A DNA stretch of 60,757 nt from Desulfoscipio geothermicus (lineage in GTDB: Bacteria > Bacillota > Desulfotomaculia > Desulfotomaculales > Desulfallaceae). The stretch spans positions 1-60,757 of the forward strand of contig JAENYF010000016.1 in the NCBI GenBank assembly GCA_016841905.1. Reading direction: 5' to 3'. Under the pieces are notes generated by a model, which was not told the origin of the DNA, did no database searches, and saw only the letters and a list, made by a program, of their open reading frames with translations. Every line of letters begins with the position of its first letter. Within the stretch, counting starts at the first letter, position 1. The position numbers and the translations under genes are program-made. Shown here in pieces: positions 45,860 to 54,273 of the stretch.

Positions 45860-46096
45860 ATGGATGAATTGAAAAAAATTATTGTGGAGTTTGCCGAGAC
45901 CAACAAGAAAACCAAGTTTTATTTTAAAGATATTGAAAAAGCCGTCCAGAAAGTAAATTCCGACGCTAAAATGAGAGATATTAAAAAGGCCTGTACGGCA
46001 TTAATTAATGAAGGTACGTTGATTTATTTTTCCACCGGCAGCAGTACAATGTATGGCCTTAAAGGTAGAGGCATAACAGAGGATCCGATAACATGA
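45860..46096 (+). CDS. dsrD: DsrD, small winged-helix activator of DsrAB
   Basis: 78 residues, the usual size of DsrD: MDELKKIIVEFAETNKKTKF, FKDIEKAVQKV and CTALINEGTLIYFSTGSSTM, a winged-helix-like fold. DsrD has been shown to stimulate sulfite reduction by DsrAB allosterically and marks the reductive type of dsr operon. The ribosome site GGAGAGG precedes ATG. Its TGA overlaps the ATG of the TPR gene (ATGA), so the two are translationally coupled. Confidence 0.97.
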   Translation: MDELKKIIVEFAETNKKTKFYFKDIEKAVQKVNSDAKMRDIKKACTALINEGTLIYFSTGSSTMYGLKGRGITEDPIT

Positions 46097-46719
46097 ACTT
46101 CCCACAAGATTCAAGAGAGTTAATTGAAGAGCAAATTGATATGCTCAAGCAAAACCCGGAATGTGCTAATGCTCAATATAATCTGGGCGTTTGGCTTATG
46201 CAGCAGGGAAAATTAAACGAGGCCATTGATTTGTTTGAAGCGGCAATTGCTAATAGCGGCAGGATGTTTGAAGCCTACGTCAATTTGGGATACATTTATT
46301 TCCAGTTGGGTGAGCTGGATATGGTTGTCAAGGCTAATAAAAAAGCGGTGGAAATAGAACCCCGGTATGCCAGGGGGTATGCTAATCTGGGTTTTGCTTA
46401 TTTGCAACTGTCCCAACCAGATGAAGCTATTGCTGCGCTGTGCAAAGCTATTGAAATAAACCCTGATATTGCTCAGGCCTGGAGTAATTTAATAAACGCT
46501 TATATTCAAAAGGATGACCTTGATCAGGCCATTACAGCCGGCGAAAAACTAGTGGCTTTCGCTCCTGATTTTGCTCTGGGACTAAATAATTTGGCCTTTG
46601 CCTACTACCTAGAGGGAAATTTTGCCAAGTCCTTTGCATATGTTAAAAAGGCCCTAAATCTTGGTTTTGGGGTGCATCCTGATTTTCTCAGAGCATTGGA
46701 GCTGCATGGAAAACCATGA
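46093..46719 (+). CDS. TPR-repeat protein coupled to dsrD
   Basis: 208 residues made of about five TPR units (for example AQYNLGVWLMQQGKLNEAID, GYANLGFAYLQLSQPDEAIA and GLNNLAFAYYLEGNFAKSFA), without a signal peptide or membrane segment, so cytoplasmic. ATG overlaps the dsrD stop by four bases. TPR proteins bind partner proteins; the tight coupling suggests a chaperone, assembly or regulatory role for DsrAB or DsrD. This is inferred from position only. It ends the dsr transcript, and REP-like repeats follow. Confidence 0.88.
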   Translation: MNFPQDSRELIEEQIDMLKQNPECANAQYNLGVWLMQQGKLNEAIDLFEAAIANSGRMFEAYVNLGYIYFQLGELDMVVKANKKAVEIEPRYARGYANLGFAYLQLSQPDEAIAALCKAIEINPDIAQAWSNLINAYIQKDDLDQAITAGEKLVAFAPDFALGLNNLAFAYYLEGNFAKSFAYVKKALNLGFGVHPDFLRALELHGKP

Positions 46720-46778
46720 CTCCACTTTAACGTAATATCGCTTATTTCGCTATGTTCGCTATAGCGGTAAGGGGACAT

Positions 46779-46868
46779 GGGGTGGGGCAGAGCCCCACCC
46801 CAACGTATGCACGCAAAGCTTTGGGGGTCGCACGTGGCGCAACGTACCTTAAATTAAGTTGTAGTATT
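46779..46868. repeat. Right inverted repeat flanking the dsrAB region (GC hairpin plus 22-mer)
   Basis: GGGGTGGGGC and GCCCCACCCC form a 10-bp stem around AGA (46779-46801). The 22-mer at 46847-46868 is the reverse complement of 42936-42957 with one mismatch. With its partner it brackets dsrA, dsrB, dsrD and the TPR gene. No T tract follows the stem, so this is not a plain terminator. Confidence 0.75.
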
Positions 46869-46928
46869 AGAAGCATGTAAGAAAGCACTCTCTGCGTTAC
46901 GGGAGTGTTTTCTTATACTTTAGGAAGC

Positions 46929-47015
46929 TATGCTTGCCATATTTATGGCAAGCGCTAAGGATTAAAGTACTGAAAAGCGCGCGCAGAGGGAACCGAATGG
47001 GCGCGCTTTTCTTGT
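46929..47015. repeat. 87-bp structured repeat, copy 2
   Basis: Ungapped 87-base match (six substitutions) to 12016-12102. Here the second stem is perfect (AAAAGCGCGC with GCGCGCTTTT), where copy 1 has a G-U pair. It lies 21 bases past the stop of the minus-strand HEAT-repeat gene. Confidence 0.8.
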
Positions 47016-47036
47016 GGCGCTGTGTCGTTAAGATGT

Positions 47037-48188
47037 TTATTCTAGCCTTGCCAGTGCTTGGGTTGCCAATTGGCCGATGCTAGATTGCTCAAAAACACCT
47101 TTTGCATATATATTTATTGGCCGCTGGTCACCTTTAATTGCCTTTAGCGCCGCCCTGGTCTCTGTTGAACCCGGCCTTGAATTGGATTCAGCCAAATGTT
47201 TTATCAGCCACACCGCATTGCCCCGGGTTTGGGGGTCGTCCAGGCAGGCAAACTTAACAAAGTAGGAGAATGTTTTAGTAATTAAGTCTGGCCTCACCCT
47301 GGCGATGACACCAAGCGCTCTTAACACTGTTGGTCTGAAATTACTGTCATCTTCCTCTAATATTTGGATTAAAGAGGGTAAGTAGCCGCCAAATACATCG
47401 GGTGACTTGGCGATTACTTCTCCGATGGCATCAATGGCTCCCCAGTTTGAAGTGCCGTAACCGGCATCGGTTATGGATGTAAACAGTCTTTGAAGAATTC
47501 TGGATACCAAAGCCGGGTTATACCGGGCGATAGCTGCGCATACCTGGCCAAGTGCATCTGCGGTTTTTAAGCGCAGCAGTTCGTCACCTGTATACAGCAT
47601 GCGCTGCAGGCAGCTAATTATGGTGTTGTCATGAGTCGCTGCTTGAAGTAGCGGTTCCAGCTGATAGTTCTCGATCAGAGCTGCTATTTCTTGTTTATTT
47701 AGCTTTGATTCTTTATTCTGTCTCCCTGCAGTTGGCTGTGAAGTAGCTGTAAACTTGGCGCTTGCTAATTTTTTTTGCACCCCTGGCCAGGCAACCTCTT
47801 GAATGTCATTATGCATCCTAATAAAATAAAGGGCACCAGAAATATGCCTGCCCTCGTATGACCCTGCTGGAATGATACAGTGGCTTTGGATATCGTATTT
47901 TTCTACCAACGCTTCCCAATAATCTTCACCGGGTAATAAATCCCACGCCAAGTCCCAATCCATGTTGCATGCAAATACTAGTGCTTCAGAAAATGCGCTA
48001 CCCAAGTTGTGCCCGGTGGCGTCGTAGGCGTATACAGCGCCGCAGTTACAGGAACCCACCGGCATTTCTAGCGGTCTGCGCAGGCTTTGTTCAGTTGGCC
48101 TTGCAACGGGTAAACCACAGAAGGGACAAGCTGGTTTCACCCAGTGGTCGCGAACAACTATGTTGTCTTTTCGCTCATTTATGGCCAC
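47037..48188 (-). CDS. HEAT-repeat protein of the DVU0298 kind
   Basis: About 383 residues. An N-terminal zinc-ribbon-like part has Cys pairs (PACPFCGLP and GSCNCGAVYAYD). A middle region has NMDWDLAWDLLPGEDYWEAL, and the C-terminal half (about 180-380) is built of HEAT-like helical repeats (LRLKTADALGQVCAAIARY, TVLRALGVIARVRPDL). It resembles the DVU0298 family, conserved among sulfate reducers. Its function is unknown. GTG at 48188 is chosen because AAAGGAGAG lies about nine bases upstream; a longer frame from 48224 overlaps the FmdB gene. A two-gene minus-strand unit with the FmdB gene, inside the dsr region. Confidence 0.8.
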   Translation of the reverse strand: MAINERKDNIVVRDHWVKPACPFCGLPVARPTEQSLRRPLEMPVGSCNCGAVYAYDATGHNLGSAFSEALVFACNMDWDLAWDLLPGEDYWEALVEKYDIQSHCIIPAGSYEGRHISGALYFIRMHNDIQEVAWPGVQKKLASAKFTATSQPTAGRQNKESKLNKQEIAALIENYQLEPLLQAATHDNTIISCLQRMLYTGDELLRLKTADALGQVCAAIARYNPALVSRILQRLFTSITDAGYGTSNWGAIDAIGEVIAKSPDVFGGYLPSLIQILEEDDSNFRPTVLRALGVIARVRPDLITKTFSYFVKFACLDDPQTRGNAVWLIKHLAESNSRPGSTETRAALKAIKGDQRPINIYAKGVFEQSSIGQLATQALARLE

Positions 48189-48201
48189 CGTATGCTCTCC
48201 T

Positions 48202-48444
48202 TTACTCAGGACCGGGTATCTCAAATGATGTGCAGCTATTGCCGGTGCTGCATGATTTGCTGGTCAGTTTGGTTTGACCTCCGCCTTGGCTTGGACCCAT
48301 AATATAATTGGTCCGGCTGATAACGCGCTCAAGGGATTCAGCATTACACTCCGGGCATGGTGCTACAAATTCTTCCTGCCTGGTATTAAAGAGTTTCTCA
48401 AAAACATTACCGCATATCAAACAACGAAATTCAAAGATGGGCAT
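48202..48444 (-). CDS. FmdB-family zinc-ribbon protein
   Basis: About 80 residues. It starts MPIFEFRCLICGNVFEKLF, the standard FmdB opening, with a second Cys pair in APCPECNAESLERVI; the four Cys form a zinc ribbon. The C-terminus has two more Cys (KSCSTGNSC). FmdB-type proteins are small putative regulators often near formate, acetamide or sulfur metabolism genes. ATG 48444 follows GGAGAG; a longer frame to 48504 has no ribosome site. It lies 13 bases upstream of the HEAT-repeat gene. Confidence 0.85.
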   Translation of the reverse strand: MPIFEFRCLICGNVFEKLFNTRQEEFVAPCPECNAESLERVISRTNYIMGPSQGGGQTKLTSKSCSTGNSCTSFEIPGPE

Positions 48445-48596
48445 AATATTACTCTCTCCTTTAATTATTTTGCTGTAGAAGGTTATTACTACTATATTAA
48501 TCAATCGTCATTTTTAGTTCTGCAGCTTAGCGTTTTGCAACAAACAGTATAGATGCCGAGCGGTACAGTGATTCAAGATATTGTTTGAACAGTACA

Positions 48597-48625
48597 TTGC
48601 GTGTAGTGCAAATTGGGTGTATAGT
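48597..48625 (+). promoter_or_regulatory. SigA-type promoter of mrp
   Basis: TTGCGT (48597-48602), 17 bases, TATAGT (48620-48625), about 45 bases upstream of the start codon. Confidence 0.55.
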
Positions 48626-48669
48626 ATTATTTTAAAAGAATGTAATATTAACAAAAAGGGGAGATGAAT

Positions 48670-49512
48670 ATGTCTCAAGACGAAAAATGCAATAGCTGCA
48701 ATCAGAACACCGGGAGCTGTTCACCGGATAAATGCGGTATTGATAAACTACCCCAGAACGAATATAACAACATTAAGCATGTGGTCGCCGTGATGAGCGG
48801 TAAAGGCGGGGTTGGTAAATCTTCAGTCTCCGCCCTATTGGCGGTTAGTCTGGCCAATCAAGGCTATAAGGTGGGGATACTAGATGCTGATATCACCGGT
48901 CCTAGCATACCCAAAATGTTTGGTGTCAGAGGTTTGCCCGAGCAGGGTGATAATATTATGTATGCTAAAGAGACGGACAAAGGCATAAAAATTATGTCCT
49001 TAAATTTGCTGCTGGAAAATGAAGATATGCCGGTAATCTGGCGTGGTCCCGTTATTGCCGGGGCTGTTAAACAATTTTGGACTGACGTTGCCTGGGGCGA
49101 TATAGACTACTTGGTGGTAGACCTGCCGCCTGGAACAGGTGACGTGCCCCTTACCGTGCTGCAATCGCTGCCGCTTGATGGCGTGATTATCGTTACCTCG
49201 CCTCAGGACCTAGCCAATATGGTGGTGCGCAAGGCTGTAAACATGGTTAACTACATGAATATACCCGTGCTGGGCTTTGTTGAAAATATGAGCTACCTGA
49301 ACTGTCCGGATTGCGGCAAGGAAATCCAGGTGTTTGGTAAAAGCCATGCTGACTCTCTGGTTAACTCCATGGGGCTGCGTCTACTGGAGAAATTGCCAAT
49401 TGACCCCGCATTATCTGAACTGAGTGACACTGGTCAGATCGAAAAGTATGACCGGGAGTTGTTTAAAGGTGTGGATGATATTATTAATACTCAAGTGACC
49501 AGCATTTCCTAA
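48670..49512 (+). CDS. Mrp/NBP35-type Fe-S carrier P-loop ATPase
   Basis: About 280 residues. A Cys-rich N-terminus (CNSCNQNTGSCSPDKC) resembles the cluster-binding region of Nbp35. The P-loop is the deviant Walker A MSGKGGVGKSS, followed by DADITGPSIPKMFG, VVDLPPGTGDVPLTVLQ and, near the C-terminus, CPDCGKE, whose CxxC binds a bridging [4Fe-4S] cluster between monomers. Mrp proteins carry Fe-S clusters to apo-enzymes; next to the cluster-rich DsrAB and DsrMK genes it is well placed to serve them (inferred). ATG 48670 follows AAGGGGAG at a good distance; ATG 48664 is too close. Confidence 0.92.
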   Translation: MSQDEKCNSCNQNTGSCSPDKCGIDKLPQNEYNNIKHVVAVMSGKGGVGKSSVSALLAVSLANQGYKVGILDADITGPSIPKMFGVRGLPEQGDNIMYAKETDKGIKIMSLNLLLENEDMPVIWRGPVIAGAVKQFWTDVAWGDIDYLVVDLPPGTGDVPLTVLQSLPLDGVIIVTSPQDLANMVVRKAVNMVNYMNIPVLGFVENMSYLNCPDCGKEIQVFGKSHADSLVNSMGLRLLEKLPIDPALSELSDTGQIEKYDRELFKGVDDIINTQVTSIS

Positions 49513-49545
49513 TTAGACCGGGACATTAGTAAAAATATAGCTGTT

Positions 49546-49577
49546 TTAAACCGCCTGGAGCAAGGCGGTTTTAACTT
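49546..49577 (+). terminator. Terminator after mrp
   Basis: TTAAAACCGCC and GGCGGTTTTAA pair around TGGAGCAA and are followed by CTTTTAT. Confidence 0.85.
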
Positions 49578-49744
49578 TTATAGTTACATCAAGTCCACTA
49601 TAGACCAACTATTCTCTTTTGGTATACAATTAATCACGGATGCATAAAAATTAACTAATTAAATCCGCCAGTTTAGCAATGGACCAGCAATGGTTCGTTA
49701 TTTTTTATAGTGCAAACAATTTATGATAAGGAGGTGAACGCAAT

Positions 49745-49807
49745 ATATATGCCTTGATCGTATACTGTGACAATTGCGAGGGCTGTGGTGCTGCATTGAC
49801 CTGTTGA
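49745..49807 (+). other. Possible tiny Cys-rich ORF upstream of dsrM (weak)
   Basis: Behind a perfect AAGGAGGTGA (about 49728-49737) the frame reads YALIVYCDNCEGCGAALTC to TGA at 49805. No ATG, GTG or TTG stands at the right distance: ATA is at 49745, TTG at 49754. The Cys spacing (CxxCxxC then a fourth Cys after five residues) is ferredoxin-like but not standard. It may be a remnant of a ferredoxin gene, a leader peptide or chance. The rest of 49578-49885 shows nothing else that I can name. Confidence 0.3.
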
Positions 49808-49885
49808 GCTGGAAATTGGTGGAGGGATAATCAGCTGTGTTGTTGAGTCATAAGCCAAGAGCTATGCTCCGTGGGAGGTATGTGT

Positions 49886-50713
49886 TTGAAGCTGTTCATT
49901 GGACAAATACTTCCGTATTTTACAGTAACAATATTCATCCTAGGTATGATTTACCGTTTAGGGCGCTGGGCAGGTGCGCAAATTGTGCATAATATTACGC
50001 TTTCACCCTGGCCGCAGACTAAAGGTCAGGCTGCACTGAGGGTTGGCACGGAAGCATTTTTATTTCGAAATTTGTTTATATATGATAAAGCCTTATGGGC
50101 CGGTGCATTGCTGATGCACTTTGCGCTGCTTAATGTTCTGATCGGGCACCTGGTAGGCTTTGCTTTTTTTGGTACACAGTTTGCATTGATTCCTGGCCTG
50201 GGTATTACAACGGAACTTAGCAAGGCAATGTCAGATTGTTTTGGTTCAATTTTTGGCATAGTATTATTTGTGACGTTATTATATTTGCTATACCGTCGTC
50301 TAGCTAAGGAGGCTGCGAAGCTGGTCACTAAGCCCAGCGATAATTTATGGCTGCTTTACCTGCTGGTACTGGTAGGTATCGGCAATATCATGCGTTTTGT
50401 TCCAAACTATCATATTGATTATGTATTGGTACACGATTATGTCACGGCGCTAATCCTGTTCTGCCCTGTAGTGCATATGGAGCTTCTTAACAATGGATTT
50501 TTCTTGGTCCACTTGCTGCTGGTGCAGATTTTACTGATTGTCTTTCCGTTTAGTAAATTGATGCACGTATTCGGCATGTTTGCTGAACGGTATATTGTTA
50601 ATCGGGTCTATCATGATCCCGCTCCCGGTTTGCCTAATGTTGATGTATCGGCAGCCCGGCAGGCCGAGCTGGGTATACCTGATGGAATACTGCAGGGTAG
50701 GGGGTATAAGTAA
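49886..50713 (+). CDS. dsrM: DsrM, heme b-binding membrane subunit
   Basis: About 275 residues, a NarI-like (nitrate reductase gamma) integral membrane protein with about five to six helices. Conserved His residues lie in helices (LLMHFALLNVLIGHLVGFAF; FFLVHLLLVQILLIVFPFSK then MH) and are the likely heme b ligands. DsrMK passes electrons from menaquinol to the DsrC/DsrAB system. TTG 49886 is chosen because GGGAGG (49873-49878) sits seven bases upstream, whereas the upstream ATG at 49880 lies in that site. Its stop overlaps the dsrK ATG (TAATG). Confidence 0.93.
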   Translation: MKLFIGQILPYFTVTIFILGMIYRLGRWAGAQIVHNITLSPWPQTKGQAALRVGTEAFLFRNLFIYDKALWAGALLMHFALLNVLIGHLVGFAFFGTQFALIPGLGITTELSKAMSDCFGSIFGIVLFVTLLYLLYRRLAKEAAKLVTKPSDNLWLLYLLVLVGIGNIMRFVPNYHIDYVLVHDYVTALILFCPVVHMELLNNGFFLVHLLLVQILLIVFPFSKLMHVFGMFAERYIVNRVYHDPAPGLPNVDVSAARQAELGIPDGILQGRGYK

Positions 50714-52095
50714 TGCCCGAATATAAAGGCATGGTACAGCCGGCCCGGGCGTCAATAACCGAGCTGCGTAAAATTCACATTGAGCCTGTGCCCGATGAAT
50801 TAAAGCCGGGAAAAGCCGTTGAGTACCTGGACCAGCTGCGTAAAAAATTTCGCTCATTTGTCCTAGCCATGGAATCCTGCACCAAGTGCGGTCTGTGTGC
50901 GGAAAACTGCCATACCTATCTTGGCACCAGGGACCCAAATAATATTCCCACCAACCGGGCGGAGTTAATCCGCAAGATATATAAGCGCTACTTTACCTTA
51001 GAGGGACGATGGTTTGGCAAATTGGTGGGGGCTGAAGATATTAGTTTGGATGTTCTTGAACAGTGGTACTCCTACTTTTACCAGTGCAGCCAGTGCCGCC
51101 GTTGTGCCCATGTTTGTCCTTTTGGTATTGATACTTGCGAAGTAACCTTCATCGGCCGCCAGCTGCTGCACTGGCTGGGTATTACACCCAAGCTGCATTC
51201 TACTACAGGTGCTGCTATGGAGAAGACGGGTAACCATTCGGCCTTGCCCAAACCCGGCATTGTGGATACCCTGGAGTTTATGTCCGAGGAAATTAGGGAT
51301 GAATTTGGCGTAGAAGTTGAGTTTCCTGTTGACAAACCAGGCGCTGATATCATGTATATACCCTCTTCGGCGGACTTTTTGTTAAACCCCTATACCTTGA
51401 TGGGTGCGGGTATGTTTTTTGCTTATATTGGCGCCAACTGGACCATTCCTAGTACAGTTACCGAGGCGGGTAACTTTGGTTTCTTATTCGATCAGTATTC
51501 GACACAACGGGGTAATGTTATGCGCCTTTTAAACGCTGCTCAAGAACTGGGTGTAAAAAAAATTGTTTGGGGCGAGTGTGGGCACGGTTGGCGAGCAGCG
51601 AAAATGTATATCCCGACCCTGGCTGACAGGCCTTTGCGTTGGCCGATTACCCATATCCATGATGAAGTAGCTAATTTGATTCGTAATAAAGAGTTGAAGC
51701 TTGATCCCTTGCAGAACAGCAAGCCCGTAACACTGCATGACCCCTGTAACTATGTGCGGGCCTGCGGGCTAAACGAAAATATGCGCGTAATAATGAACGC
51801 CTGTGTTACCGATTTCCGGGAAATGAACCCCCACGGTGCAGATAACTTCTGCTGTGGCGGTGGCGCCGCTATTTTGTTTGACGACCCGGAAATGTATCAG
51901 CGCCGAATTATGTTCAGTAAGAAAAAGGCTGAACAGGTGAGGGCTACCGGGGTTGGTGAAGACGGCGATGGTATTCTTTGCGCACCTTGTTCGATATGTA
52001 AGGCTCAGCTGTATCCCATGGTGGAAGAGCATAATTTGGGTGTGGAGGTAAAAGGGCTTATTGACCTGGTAGGTAGGTCATTGGTCTGGAAATAA
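50713..52095 (+). CDS. dsrK: DsrK, Fe-S subunit with CCG domains
   Basis: 460 residues related to heterodisulfide reductase HdrD. Two [4Fe-4S] motifs are visible: CTKCGLCAENCHTYLG and CSQCRRCAHVCPFGIDTCEV. CCG-type motifs of the special catalytic cluster follow (HDPCNYVRACGLNE; DNFCCGGGAAILFDDPEM; CAPCSICKAQL). With DsrM it forms the two-subunit complex typical of Gram-positive sulfate reducers, which lack dsrJOP, and it is thought to reduce the DsrC trisulfide. No dsrC is in the window. The ATG overlaps the dsrM stop by one base. Confidence 0.96.
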   Translation: MPEYKGMVQPARASITELRKIHIEPVPDELKPGKAVEYLDQLRKKFRSFVLAMESCTKCGLCAENCHTYLGTRDPNNIPTNRAELIRKIYKRYFTLEGRWFGKLVGAEDISLDVLEQWYSYFYQCSQCRRCAHVCPFGIDTCEVTFIGRQLLHWLGITPKLHSTTGAAMEKTGNHSALPKPGIVDTLEFMSEEIRDEFGVEVEFPVDKPGADIMYIPSSADFLLNPYTLMGAGMFFAYIGANWTIPSTVTEAGNFGFLFDQYSTQRGNVMRLLNAAQELGVKKIVWGECGHGWRAAKMYIPTLADRPLRWPITHIHDEVANLIRNKELKLDPLQNSKPVTLHDPCNYVRACGLNENMRVIMNACVTDFREMNPHGADNFCCGGGAAILFDDPEMYQRRIMFSKKKAEQVRATGVGEDGDGILCAPCSICKAQLYPMVEEHNLGVEVKGLIDLVGRSLVWK

Positions 52096-52236
52096 TGTTT
52101 TGTTGTTAGCGTGCTGGCGGCTGCCCAAAGCTAACGGCTGGGTATGATTTGGTTAGTGGGACAATATATACAGGCACAAGTCACCGCCGCGCTCTGTGAC
52201 GGTAATGCCGTGCAAGATGAAGGGCGGTGATATAAA

Positions 52237-53670
52237 ATGAGGTTATATAATATTCCTCGGGTGGTGGTGGCTGCGCCCCATGGACGGTCCGGCAAAACCA
52301 CAGTCACCATTGGGCTATTGTCAGCCATAAAAACTGCCGGTTATCGTGTGCAACCGTATAAAAAAGGGCCAGATTTTATTGACTCCAGTTGGATGAGCAG
52401 GATAACCGGGCGACCCTGTCGCAATTTAGACAGTTTTTTGATGAAACGGCAGGTGATACGGACCTCCTTTGTCCGCAGCGCCCTTGATGCTGACATGGCG
52501 GTGGTGGAGGGAGCCATGGGCCTTTTTGATGGTGTGGATTTGGATGGCTCCGGCAGTACAGCTGAAATTGCCAAAACCATCGAAGCTCCGGTACTGCTGG
52601 TAGTGGATACCACCCGGATGACTCGAAGTGTTGCGGCCCTGGTTTCTGGTTACCAGCATTTTGACCCTAGTGTGCAGGTGGCCGGGGTGATTTTAAATAA
52701 AGTTGCCCGTCAGCGCCATGAAAAAATCCTCAGGGCGTCTATAGAACGATACTGTGGTATACCTGTACTGGGGGCTATTCCCAGGGAGGAGATTTTTTAT
52801 GTTCCCGAACGGCACCTGGGACTTGTTCCCGCTGCAGAGAATGATGAACTGGCAGAAGCCGTGATTGGATTCAGCAATGCAGTAGGTGAATTACTTGACT
52901 TGAAAGGTATTCTCGAGGTAGCCCATCAGGCACCGCCGCTGGCGGTGGAGATATCACCGGGTGGCGCCCCGGTTATGCGCACGCTGCGTTTGCAGGGCCT
53001 AAACTCTGCTGCACCACGTGCCAGAGTAGCAGTTTTTTTAGACCGGGCGTTTACCTTTTATTACCCGGAAAACCTGGAGGCCTTAGTGGCTGCCGGTGCT
53101 GAATTGGTAGCAGTGAATACCTTGCGTGATACAAAAATGCCTGAGGTGGATGCAGCTTACATTGGAGGTGGCTTCCCCGAGATTAATGCGGCTGAAATCA
53201 GCGCCAATGTAGCCTTGCTTAGTGATTTACAGGAGCGCATTGAAGCTGGCTTGCCGGTTTATGCCGAATGCGGTGGACTGATGTTTTTAGGCCGCAGTAT
53301 TTACTGGCGAGGTGTAAAACATACTATGACCGGTGCACTACCCTATGATGTTACTATGCAGGATAAACCCCAGGGACATGGATACATTACTCTGCAGGTG
53401 GAAAACAGCAGTCCTTATTTTGCAGCCGGGGAAAGCGTGAGAGGTCATGAGTTTCACAATTCCCGGGTGGATAACATAGCGGAGGAAATTAAATTTGCTT
53501 TTCAGGTAACCAAAGGCTACGGTATCGATGGCCAGCATGACGGTGTGTTGTATAAAAATGTACTGGCCTGTTATACACACCTACATGCACTGGCCACGTC
53601 CGGTTGGGCACCAAGGCTGGTAGCTGCTGGTGAAAAGTATGCAAAGCAAGATAAAACCGACCTCAATTGA
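52237..53670 (+). CDS. DsrN/CbiA-type siroheme or cobyrinate amidase
   Basis: 477 residues of the cobyrinic acid a,c-diamide synthase family: an N-terminal ATP-dependent domain (VVVAAPHGRSGKTTVTIGLL, YKKGPDFIDSSW, VEGAMGLFDG) and a C-terminal class I glutaminase-like domain (AYIGGGFPEINAAEIS, the Cys in YAECGGLMFLGRS, GHEFHNSRV). Alone it would be called CbiA/CobB, but directly after dsrMK it matches DsrN, which amidates siroheme for DsrAB in other organisms. No other cobalamin genes are near. The function as siroheme amidase is inferred from context. The start ATG follows GGGCGGTGAT. Confidence 0.85.
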   Translation: MRLYNIPRVVVAAPHGRSGKTTVTIGLLSAIKTAGYRVQPYKKGPDFIDSSWMSRITGRPCRNLDSFLMKRQVIRTSFVRSALDADMAVVEGAMGLFDGVDLDGSGSTAEIAKTIEAPVLLVVDTTRMTRSVAALVSGYQHFDPSVQVAGVILNKVARQRHEKILRASIERYCGIPVLGAIPREEIFYVPERHLGLVPAAENDELAEAVIGFSNAVGELLDLKGILEVAHQAPPLAVEISPGGAPVMRTLRLQGLNSAAPRARVAVFLDRAFTFYYPENLEALVAAGAELVAVNTLRDTKMPEVDAAYIGGGFPEINAAEISANVALLSDLQERIEAGLPVYAECGGLMFLGRSIYWRGVKHTMTGALPYDVTMQDKPQGHGYITLQVENSSPYFAAGESVRGHEFHNSRVDNIAEEIKFAFQVTKGYGIDGQHDGVLYKNVLACYTHLHALATSGWAPRLVAAGEKYAKQDKTDLN

Positions 53671-53690
53671 GCGGTTTTATCTTTTTTTTG
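53649..53690 (+). terminator. Terminator overlapping the dsrN-like gene end
   Basis: AGATAAAACCG and CGGTTTTATCT form a perfect stem that includes the stop codon, followed by TTTTTTT. It can also serve the convergent minus-strand gene. Confidence 0.9.
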
Positions 53691-53724
53691 CGGTAATCAT
53701 TCTGCCATAACGCTGGTTATTGCG

Positions 53725-53985
53725 TCAGTGATCCATGCCGCCGTTATCCTTGTCATAATCCGAGTTAATCATTTCCGCCACAAGACGTAGTGTAGCCACT
53801 GTATTGGTAATAAGAACTTCATATAGCAATACTGGCAGCACATCTTGCATGGTAGCTTTTATTTCACCGCTCGCGACTCTTTGCTGGATAATTTCACCAG
53901 CACGGTTTAATGCAATATTAACCAGTTGGTTTATATCATTCTGCCGTGTTTTAACAAATTCATCCACATCGATATTCTGCAACAA
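53725..53985 (-). CDS. Small hypothetical protein
   Basis: 86 residues, mostly helical by inspection (DVDEFVKTRQNDINQLVNIA, IIQQRVASGEIKATMQDVL), with no signal peptide, membrane segment or motif I recognise. The start is a TTG TTG pair with AGGT upstream. It is convergent with the dsrN-like gene, and the shared hairpin at 53649-53690 can end both transcripts. The length, the balanced amino-acid composition and the tidy gap to both neighbours support a real gene. Confidence 0.6.
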   Translation of the reverse strand: MLQNIDVDEFVKTRQNDINQLVNIALNRAGEIIQQRVASGEIKATMQDVLPVLLYEVLITNTVATLRLVAEMINSDYDKDNGGMDH

Positions 53986-54273
53986 AAATTACCTGGTTAT
54001 TATAATAACAGCTGTTCGACTAGACAGCCGGCAGTAGGTTTTGATATTAGTTTCATCAAACTGCCCAATAAACCAGGTTACCCACCTCCTTGACATTTCA
54101 TCTTTTCCTTCAATTCCCCATGCATGCAAAGACTGCTTATTAAGGTATTATTCTGCCCGGATATTGCCAACCCTTGCTAGTTTAAATAAAAATTTTTTAG
54201 CACATAGTTTTTAGCACATAGGTTGTTATTATTTTAGGTAAACTATTGGCAAATAAATCAGGGGGTGCTGTTT

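Noticed and set aside
49754..49900. Selenocysteine read-through linking the tiny Cys-rich ORF to dsrM
   Set aside because: Two TGA codons would have to be read and no SECIS-like hairpin is evident; dsrM has its own ribosome site and start.
54193..54221. Tandem TTTTAGCACATAG repeat upstream of sleB as a SigG promoter or operator
   Set aside because: The two short copies do not match sporulation-sigma -35/-10 spacing well enough to claim a site.
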